Part shown: one piece after another, positions 27,961 to 37,400 of the stretch
Layout of the letters: each line of letters starts with the position of its first letter
How positions within the stretch are numbered: position 1 is the first letter of the stretch
Origin: Limnospira platensis
GTDB lineage: Bacteria; Cyanobacteriota; Cyanobacteriia; Cyanobacteriales; Microcoleaceae
DNA length: 64,000 nt
Assembly: GCF_046480435.1 (NCBI RefSeq)
Contig: NZ_PKGC01000020.1
Direction: 5' to 3' (one strand)
The notes under the pieces: model-generated
Databases searched by the model: none
The model's input: the letters and a program-made list of their open reading frames with translations, nothing else
What the model was told of the DNA's origin: nothing
Translations under genes and position numbers: made by a program

Positions 27961-29193
27961 TTAGGTTATCATCTGATTAAAAAGTGATAAATATTGCTGG
28001 GCTTGTCTTTCTAGGGGAAAGACTCTTGCGGCTTTTTCTCTGGCGTTTTCCTGGAGTTTGTGCAGGCGATCGCCATCATTTAATACCCATTTAATCCCCT
28101 CGCTTAAATCCTCAATTTCATAGGGTTTGACCAGATAACCATTAACTTGGTGATCGACAATATCCTTGAGTCCAGTAGCATTAAAAGCCACCACCGGAGT
28201 ACCACAGGCTAAGGCTTCTGAAGCCGTTTGTCCAAAGGATTCTTGCAAGGATGGAACAATCATCACATCGGCGGCAGAATAGACCAAAGCCAAAGCAATA
28301 TCATCAGAGAAACTGCCGAGATAATTAGCTTTAAAACCTAAATCTACTGGGTTTTCCGGTTCCGCAGATCCAAAAACTACTAATTCAAGCTGATTTTGCC
28401 ACCCTGACTGACTCAGCTTTTGCAGCGCCGGAAGTAGCAAATTAAAACCCTTTCGAGTGTCAGCAGTGGCGGCGATCGCCCCAAATAAAACCAGTTGTTT
28501 ATCCTGGGGTAAATTCAGTAAATGTCGGGCGATTTTGGTTTCTATAGGTCGATAAATTTGGGTATCCAGACAGAAAGGAATCACCTCTACTCGTCGCTGT
28601 CCAAATAGGGAACTTGAACGCACACAATCCGCCATCCAACTACTAGGAGTTACAATAGTTAAGTTGAGATTTTTCCAGGCTTTAAATTTCCGTTTCCAAA
28701 CCTGTCGGGATAAATCCCGATCGCGATCACTTTTGAGTTGGGGACATTGACCGCAGGCATTTTGGTAGCGATCGCATCCCTCGCTGTAGTGACAACCTCC
28801 AGTAAAGGGCCACATATCTTGGAGAGTCCACACTAAAGGTTTGTTCAATTTAGCCAAAGTTTCAATCTGGATAAAGCCATTACAAACCCAGTGTAAATTT
28901 ACCACATCTGGGTTAATTTTAGCTACCCTAGCAGCTATGACATCAGGAAACCATTGAGGAGAAAAAAGCAGGCGATCACGTTTTGGGTAGCGTCTCAGGG
29001 GGATACTATTAGCACCAGGACCTAGTTTAGTGATCATACTTTTTTCAGCTATAACAGTGCGATCGCCGCTAAATTTTCCCCGCACCAACATTCGAGATTC
29101 AACCCCCAGAGAAATCAAACCTCGATGTACTCTATACGCGGCTCTAGCCGCACCGCCTTCGACATCAGTTGAACTGAGAATTACTGGTTTCAT
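27961..29193 (-). CDS. Glycosyltransferase family 4 with Cys cluster
   Basis: 410 residues. It begins VILSSTDVEGGAARAAYRVHRG and has a Cys-rich insert near 130-160 (GGCHYSEGCDRY then CGQCPQL), typical of one GT4 subgroup and possibly metal-binding. LVLFGAIAATADTRKGFNLL and the E-x7-E pair in QESFGQTASEALACGTPVV complete the donor domain. It follows the ABC exporter gene by 17 bp, so the two form a small operon that may build and export one glycan. Confidence 0.9.
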   Translation of the reverse strand: MKPVILSSTDVEGGAARAAYRVHRGLISLGVESRMLVRGKFSGDRTVIAEKSMITKLGPGANSIPLRRYPKRDRLLFSPQWFPDVIAARVAKINPDVVNLHWVCNGFIQIETLAKLNKPLVWTLQDMWPFTGGCHYSEGCDRYQNACGQCPQLKSDRDRDLSRQVWKRKFKAWKNLNLTIVTPSSWMADCVRSSSLFGQRRVEVIPFCLDTQIYRPIETKIARHLLNLPQDKQLVLFGAIAATADTRKGFNLLLPALQKLSQSGWQNQLELVVFGSAEPENPVDLGFKANYLGSFSDDIALALVYSAADVMIVPSLQESFGQTASEALACGTPVVAFNATGLKDIVDHQVNGYLVKPYEIEDLSEGIKWVLNDGDRLHKLQENAREKAARVFPLERQAQQYLSLFNQMIT

Positions 29194-29210
29194 CTGCGTA
29201 TTTCCATGAG

Positions 29211-31013
29211 TTATGATTGAATATTTCCTAGGACAATTTCGTTATAAGTACCCGACCTAACAATGCGGCCTTTTTCCATAACATAAAGGCGATCGCAATG
29301 TTGTATAGTAGTCAAACGATGAGCAATCATAATCATAGTTTTAATTCCACTCAGAGATTTAATCGACTCAGTAACCAAACTTTCCGTCTCATTATCTAAC
29401 GCCGAAGTCGCCTCATCTAACACCAGAATATCCCGTTCATGATAAAGAGCGCGAGCAATACCAATTCGTTGGCGTTGACCCCCAGAAAGGCGCACTCCTC
29501 TTTCCCCCACCATGGTATTTATTCCATCGGGAAGTTCTTTGACCAAATCCATCAGTTGAGCCATTTCTAAAGCCTGTTGTAAACGTTTTTGATCAATTAA
29601 ATCATCAGCCACCCCGAAAGCAATATTTCTCTCAATTGTATCTGCCATTAAAAAAATAGACTGGGGAATATAGCCAATCATATTTTGCCACGATCGCAAA
29701 TTATTATAAATAGAAATATCATCAATTTTAATATCACCACCTTGGGGTATTAATAACCCCAGCATGATATCAACTAATGTAGTCTTTCCGGCTCCAGACT
29801 GACCAATAAAAGCAATCGATTCTCCCTTGTTAATCGACAAAGAAACATCGGAAATTGCTGGCAATTCACAACCAGGATATTGATAAGTAACTCCCTCAAA
29901 AATAATCTGATTATTAAAATCATGATGCTGGAATTTATCCGCAGCTAATTGGCTAACCTCTGTAACTACGGTTCGATTTAAACCTTCGCTATTTTTGAGA
30001 GTTTCAATTTCTCGCAAATCCTGACTTAATCTTTCTAATACATAGGTCATACTCCGCAATTTACTCATATCTTTACTCAAATTAGAAATAGCTGGTAGTA
30101 AACGAATTGATGATAAAGCGAATATACTTAATGCCGGAATTAATCCATCAATATCTTGTCCCAGTAAAATCATAGTTGATGTGATTCCCACTAAAAATAC
30201 AATTAAAATAGCCTCAACTAATATTCTAGGGACAATTTGAAAAGAAAGTAATAAAGTTCCCGCCTCTATATATTCCCGTGATTGATAACTCAGTTGTTCT
30301 TCAAAAAAGTCATAACAGCCAATTACCTTAGTTTCTTTAATACCTCCTAAACTATGATTAACAATACGAATAATCGATTCATCAGCATAACTCACACGCT
30401 TTCCCCAGTATTTAATTTTATCCTTAAAAGCATTCAGGATGACAATTAAAGGTACAAACAGAAATATTAAAACAATTACCACTAATTTACTGGTAAGCAA
30501 TAGCAGTCCACTCAAAGCTATAATAATCATTAAATTAGCAGCAGAATTGAGGATAGGCATTAGAATATCGAGAGCAAAAGACTGGGTATAAATAATTATA
30601 CATTGAATTACCGAGGCACTATCCTTAGACAAGTGGAAAGTATAAGGTACAGACAGATATTCTTGGATTAATTTTTCACACAATTTCCCACGAACTTTCA
30701 GACAAAACCCAAACACATAGGTTTTAATCTGCCAGTTTAAGAAAGATTTGACCGTAAATAAACCAATAATAAATAATCCCAATAATGCTATGCCTTGGGA
30801 TGCTTCTGTTAAATTTAATCCCGCATATACAGAGGCGACAAATTCACTCTCCTTAACCAAATCGGGATTACTAGCCAGATTTAAAAAAGGTCCTATCATG
30901 CCAATTCCAAAGGCTTCCAGCACTGACATTAGGACAAATAAAATCACTAAAATTATTAACTGTTTGGGGGAAGCCGGAAGAATGAAAAAAAACCGATTGA
31001 TAAAATTCTGCAT
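29211..31013 (-). CDS. ABC exporter, fused permease-ATPase (MsbA/PglK-like)
   Basis: 600 residues: a six-helix transmembrane domain over about 1-320, then an ATPase domain with Walker A GQSGAGKTTLVD, the Q-loop in GYIPQSIFL, signature LSGGQRQRIGIARAL, Walker B ILVLDEATSALD and the switch His in IAHRLTT. As a half-transporter it should dimerise. Its closeness to glycosyltransferases suggests flipping of lipid-linked sugars, as for PglK, rather than drug export. Together with the UPF0104 protein the island has two candidate lipid-glycan movers. Confidence 0.88.
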   Translation of the reverse strand: MQNFINRFFFILPASPKQLIILVILFVLMSVLEAFGIGMIGPFLNLASNPDLVKESEFVASVYAGLNLTEASQGIALLGLFIIGLFTVKSFLNWQIKTYVFGFCLKVRGKLCEKLIQEYLSVPYTFHLSKDSASVIQCIIIYTQSFALDILMPILNSAANLMIIIALSGLLLLTSKLVVIVLIFLFVPLIVILNAFKDKIKYWGKRVSYADESIIRIVNHSLGGIKETKVIGCYDFFEEQLSYQSREYIEAGTLLLSFQIVPRILVEAILIVFLVGITSTMILLGQDIDGLIPALSIFALSSIRLLPAISNLSKDMSKLRSMTYVLERLSQDLREIETLKNSEGLNRTVVTEVSQLAADKFQHHDFNNQIIFEGVTYQYPGCELPAISDVSLSINKGESIAFIGQSGAGKTTLVDIMLGLLIPQGGDIKIDDISIYNNLRSWQNMIGYIPQSIFLMADTIERNIAFGVADDLIDQKRLQQALEMAQLMDLVKELPDGINTMVGERGVRLSGGQRQRIGIARALYHERDILVLDEATSALDNETESLVTESIKSLSGIKTMIMIAHRLTTIQHCDRLYVMEKGRIVRSGTYNEIVLGNIQS

Positions 31014-31429
31014 TTGCGCTCTCTTTTACTCCCAATGCCTTGGATATTTGGAATGCCCAAAATTTACTCGTACCATGATATTTTAGATAATAGCCACCCA
31101 TTATATTGACTTTACCCTACTATAGCAATAGAAAATATTATGTAAAGTCTGCCACTGTCTGACTAACCACCGGACTATCAAGTTGATAACTGATGTCTCA
31201 TACTACCCTACAGTCAACCCCAGACGGAAAAACGGGTTAAATCTCAGCCTAGCTTTACAATAAGCACCATTATTTAAACCTTTAAGTAAAGATTCTGTAA
31301 ACTAATCCGTATTTTTACGGATATATGACAAAATCGAAGAAATTAAGCCCATCAGTCAGTTGAGACTGGGACTTGAGTGATTCTTCCCGCAGCTTGGCAT
31401 CAGCTTTTTAGCTTCTTATTAACTAACCG
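31014..31429. promoter_or_regulatory. 416-bp divergent intergenic region with two hairpins
   Basis: No gene is seen here. A perfect ATCCGTA-TTTT-TACGGAT stem-loop lies at 31305-31322, and a CAGTC-6 nt-GACTG stem at about 31355-31370. The rest is AT-rich. It must hold the promoters of both the ABC exporter and the giant surface protein, and the hairpins fall in the presumed leader of the latter. Confidence 0.45.
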
Positions 31430-34400
31430 ATGATTAACCCCATGGCCACTGATATTAACTCAAGGTCTTTCCCCGTGGAATGGCCATTGTCGGCGTTCAG
31501 AGTATCGGAAAGCCTTAACACTGGTCAACAGGTAGTGATAATTGACTCCGGGGTTGAAGATTATCGGGAGTTAATTAGGGGCATTCGCGCAGTTGTAGAT
31601 GTCATAATTTTAGACCCCAACAGAGATGGTGTCCTACAGATAGCGGAGACCCTACACCAATATAATACGATCGCACAAATTCACATCATCTGCCACGGCT
31701 CACCAGGTTGTCTGAAATTGGGAAATGTGGAACTCACCTCAGAAACCCTCCCCCACTACAGCCAACACCTCGAAACCTTAAACCATAAACGGCAGCATAT
31801 TTCTATTATCCTCTATGGTTGCCGAGTCGCCGCCGGACCCAGGGGGGAAACCTTCCTCAAACAACTGCATCAACTCACTGGTGCCAATATTAGCGCCTCA
31901 ACTACCCCCACAGGTAATCACCAATTAGGGGGAGACTGGGATTTTCAGGCCAGCATAGGAAACCCTATCGATACTGATTCGATATTTTCCCAAGTCACAA
32001 TGGCAACCTACAGCCACACATTAGCCTTTGAGTCCGACGACTTCAACACCAACAGCCTCAACGCCTGGTGGAATTTTATCACTCCCAACAATAACAGTTC
32101 CTACCTACTCACCGGAACAGGTACATCAGATGCTTATGTAGAACTATCAGTCCCTGGTGCTACTGATATGTGGAATCGCAACCGTAGCGCCTCCAGACTC
32201 ATGCAGGCGGCTCAAAACCAAGATTTTGAGTTAGAAATCAAATTTGCCGCCGACCCCGCATTAAATAAGCAAATGCAGGGGATTTTGGTAGAGCAAGATG
32301 ATAACAACTGGCTCAGGTTTGATGTCTTTAAAATTAATTCAGATTTAGCCTTATTTGCGGGTTCGACCCGTAACGGTGGTTCCCGGTCTATGATTCGTAT
32401 GGGGGTACAACCCGGACAAGCCCGACACCTGAAAGTTAACCGCACTGGGGATGTCTGGACTCTCAACTATTCCCCTGATGGTTCAACTTGGACGACAGCC
32501 GGGAGTTTTACGGAAGCCTTACAAGTCCAACAGGTGGGGTTATTTGCGGGAAATGCTGACAGTTCATCATCTCCTCAGTTTACCAGCCAGGTGGATTACT
32601 TTTTTAATACAGCGGCTCCTATTATTCCAGAAGATGGTCAGGTTGTTACTCCAGAACCAGTTGAAAATCAGCCACCCATAGCCAATGATGATACAGTCAG
32701 AGTAGAACCAAGCCAGTCCGTTATCATTGATGTATTGAGCAATGATAGCGACCCGGATGGTGTTTTAGTCCCGGATACGGTGACGGTGGTTGATTTACCA
32801 GACTACGGTACTATCACCGTTAACCCTAACGGAACAATCACCTATAGCCATGACGGTTCATCTACCAGTACGGATAGCTTTACTTATACCGTAGAAGATG
32901 ATGATGGCGCTACCTCTAACGAAGCTACCGTTTTCCTGACTATCGAGGAAAATCAGCCACCCACCGCTAATGATGATAACGCCACGGTCCGCACCGGAAA
33001 CGCCGTTACCATTAACGTCCTTAATAATGATAGCGACCTTGATGGTGTTTTAATCCCAGATACGGTGACGGTAGTTGACTCTCCCAACTACGGTAATATC
33101 ACCGTTAACCCTAACGGAACAATCACCTATAGCCATGACGGTTCATCTACCAGTACGGATAGCTTTACTTATACCGTAGAAGATGATGATGGCGCTACCT
33201 CTAACGAAGCTACCGTTTTCCTGACTATCGAGGAAAATCAGCCACCCACCGCTAATGATGATAACGCCACGGTCCGCACCGGAAACGCCGTTACCATTAA
33301 CGTCCTTAATAATGATAGCGACCTTGATGGTGTTTTAATCCCAGATACGGTGACGGTAGTTGACTCTCCCAACTACGGTACTATCACCGTTAACCCTAAC
33401 GGAACAATCACCTATAGCCATGACGGTTCATCTACCAGTACGGATCGCTTTACTTATACCGTAGAAGATGATGATGGCNNNNNNNNNNCCATAGCCAACG
33501 ATGATACAGTCAGAGTAGAACCAAGCCAGTCCGTTATCATTGATGTATTGAGCAATGATAGCGACCCTGATGGTGTTTTAATCCCAGATACGGTTACGGT
33601 AGTTGACTCACCAGACTACGGTACTATCACGGTTAACCCTAACGGAACAATCACCTATAGCCATGACGGTTCATCTACCAGTACGGATCGCTTTACTTAT
33701 ACCGTAGAAGATGATGATGGCGCTACCTCTAACGAAGCTACCGTTTTCCTGACTATCGAGGAAAATCAGCCACCCACCGCTAATGATGATAACGCCACAG
33801 TCCGCACCGGAAACACTGTTACCATTAACGTCCTTAGTAATGATAGCGACCCTGATGGTGTTTTAGTCCCGGATACGGTGACGGTAGTTGACTCTCCCAA
33901 CTACGGTAATATCACCGTTAACCCTAACGGAACAATCACCTATAGCCATGACGGTTCATCTAGCGGTACGGATAGCTTTACTTATACCGTAGAAGATAAT
34001 GATGGCGCTACCTCTAACCTAGCGAATGTTAGCATCACCATTCAAGAACCATCAGCAGACCCAAATCCCACCGTTCTTGATATCTGGTATGGTTCAGAAC
34101 AGAGTTTTGGTCATATTGGTAAGCCTCTAGTTTGGGTCAATATCCTTGGTTACGCTTTCGACCCAGACGGTATATCTTCTCTAAGCTACTCACTCAATGG
34201 AGGACCAGAAATTCCTCTTCGTCTTAATGTTCATGGTGAATCGAGGAATCCTCGTTTATCAAGAAATGGCGACTTTAACGTTGAAATTGCTTACACTGAT
34301 CTCAACCCCGCATCTGATCACGATGATATAGTTGTCATTACAGCAGTTGATACACTGGGTCATATTGCTACCGAATCTGTCACTATTAAACATGAATTAG

Positions 34401-37400
34401 GAAATGCTTGGCCGAAAACTTATTCCATTGACTGGAGTGAAGTTGATCAAATTAACGATGTAGCACAAGTGGTAGATGGTCTGTGGACTTTAACAGATGA
34501 TGGAGTCCGCACCGCTGAAACAGGTTATGACCGCTTAATTGCTATTGGTGACATTGGATGGGATGATTACGAAGCCACTGTTCCCATTACGATTCATGAA
34601 ACTAATACTAATGGGATAATCGGTCTGTTAATGCGATGGAAAGGACATCAACCCGATGGTGGAACCCAGCCTTATGTTCAGTGGCGCACTCATGGGGAAA
34701 TTGGTTTTTATCACATGAGCAGTGGCTTGTCTTTAGAAGGATCAACCTTCTTTAATAGTGGCAGAAACATCACTCTCGAAGCCGGGAATACCTACAATTT
34801 CAAGATGCGATCGCAGACGGTAGATGATGGTAGTATTTATAGCTTTAAAGTTTGGGAAGAAAGCGAACCGGAACCCACAGAATGGGATCGTCAATCCTTT
34901 AAATCATCATCAGATTTCAGAGCCTTGTCTCATGGTTCATTGCTCCTAGTTGCTCACTATTATGATGCCACTTTTGGTGATGTTACAGTTGTTCCCTATG
35001 GAGAAGAGCGACCAAACCTCGCACCGATCGCCAATAATGATCACAGTAGAGTTAGCCAAGGAAATAGTGTTAATATTAGAGTTCTTAGTAATGATGAAGA
35101 TATTGACGGTAGCTTGATGCCGAATACTGTAACTATCGTTACTGAACCCAACCACGGCACTGTTAGTATTCAAAATGGGGTAGTTACTTACAATCATAAT
35201 GGTTCCTATATCAGTGGCGATCGCTTTACTTATACCGTCGAAGATAATCATGGTGCTACCTCCAACGAAGCCACTGTATTTCTGGGTATTTCGGAATTAG
35301 ATTTAGCCTTCAACTCCGATGACTTTAATAGCAGCAACCTCAAGCCAGAATGGAATTTTATTAAACCTCTAGCCAATTCCTCCTATGCTTTAACAGGAAC
35401 CGGGACAAGTGATGCTTATTTAGAACTTTCTGTCCCCGCTAATACTGATTTGTGGAATCAAAATCGGACCATTGCGCGACTCATGCAACCCGCCGCCAAC
35501 GAAGATTTTGAGTTAGAAATTAAATTTGCTTCCGACCCCACTGTAGCCAAGCAAATGCAGGGAATTTTGGTAGAGCAAGATGAGCGGAATTGGTTAAGGT
35601 TTAATGTATCTCAAACTGGGTCAGGCTTATCAGTATTTGGTGCTTCTACCACTAATGGTAGTTCCCGTGTGATGGTTTCTGGTTCCGTGGCTACGGGAGA
35701 AGCTCGATATTTGAATGTAAATCGACAAGGAAACTTATGGACTCTCAAATCTTCTGGAGATGGTATAAATTGGAATACAGTTGGCAGTTTTATCCGTGAT
35801 TTACAAGTCCAAGAAGTGGGGTTATTTGCAGGTCATGCTGGAAAATCACCAGCCATGTTTACCTCCCAGGTCGATTACTTTTTCAATATGGCGGCTCCCA
35901 TTGTCCCCGAAGATGTCTCCCTCGGAAATCAGCCACCCATAGCCAACGATGATACAGTCAGAGTAGAACCAAGCCAGTCCGTTATCATTGATGTATTGAG
36001 CAATGATAGCGACCCNNNNNNNNNNNNNNNNNNNNNNNNNNNNNNNNNNNNNNNNNNNNNNGTTAACCCTAACGGAACAATCACCTATAGCCATGACGGT
36101 TCATCTACCAGTACGGATCGCTTTACTTATACCGTAGAAGATGATGATGGCGCTATCTCTAACCCAGCCACCGTCTCCCTGACTATCCAAGAAAATCAAC
36201 CCCCCACCGCTAATGATGATAACGCCACGGTCCGCACCGGAAACACCGTTACCATTAACGTCCTTAATAACGATAGCGACCTTGATGGTGTTTTAATCCC
36301 AGATACGGTGACGGTAGTTGATTTACCAGATTACGGTAATATCACCGTTAACCCTAACGGAACAATCACCTATAGCCATGACGGTTCATCTACCAGTACG
36401 GATAGCTTTACTTATACCGTAGAAGATGATGATGGCGCTATCTCTAACCTAGCCACCGTCTCCCTGACTATCCAAGAAAATCAACCCCCCACCGCTAATG
36501 ATGATAACGCCACGGTCCGCACCGGAAACGCCGTTACCATTAACGTCCTTAATAACGATAGCGACCTTGATGGTGTTTTAATCCCAGATACGGTGACGGT
36601 AGTTGATTTACCAGACTACGGTAATATCACCGTTAACCCTAACGGAACAATCACCTATAGCCATGACGGTTCATCTACCAATAGCGATCGCTTTACTTAT
36701 ACCGTAGAAGATGATGATGGCGCTATCTCTAACCTAGCCACCGTCTCCCTGACTATCCAAGAAAATCAACCCCCCACCGCTAATGATGATAACGCCACCG
36801 TCCTCATAGGTAACGCCGTTACCATTAACGTCCTTAGTAACGATAGCGACCCTGATGGTGTTTTAATCCCAGATACCGTCACCGTAGTTGACTCTCCCAA
36901 CTACGGTCATATCACCGTTAACCCTAATGGAACAATCACCTATAGCCATGACGGTTCATCTACCAGTACGGATAGCTTTACTTATACCGTAGAAGATAAT
37001 GATGGCGCTATCTCTAACCCAGCCACCGTCTCCCTCACCGTTTCCGAGTTAGACTTAGCCTTCGAGTCCGACGACTTCAACACCAACAGCCTAGACCCCC
37101 GCTGGAATTTTATCAGTCCCAACAATAATAGTTCCTACCTACTCACCGGAACAGGTACACCAGATGCTTATGTAGAACTATCAGTTCCCGGTGCTACTGA
37201 TATGTGGAATCGCAACCGTAGCGCCTCCAGACTCATGCAGCCCGCTCAAAACCAAGATTTTGAGTTAGAAATCAAATTTGCTGCCGACCCCGCCTTAGAT
37301 AAGCAAATACAGGGGATTTTGGTAGAACAAGATGATAGTAACTGGGTCAGGTTTGATGTCTTTAAGACTAATTCAGGTTTAGCCTTATTTGCAGCTTCAA

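Noticed and set aside
34946..35251. Long minus-strand frames within the giant gene, including 37812-38285
   Set aside because: They are shadows on the opposite strand of a clearly coding, domain-bearing frame.
32666..37048. CRISPR-like or transposon origin of the 285-bp repeats
   Set aside because: The repeats are in-frame protein modules of the cadherin-like tandem-95 type with no spacers.
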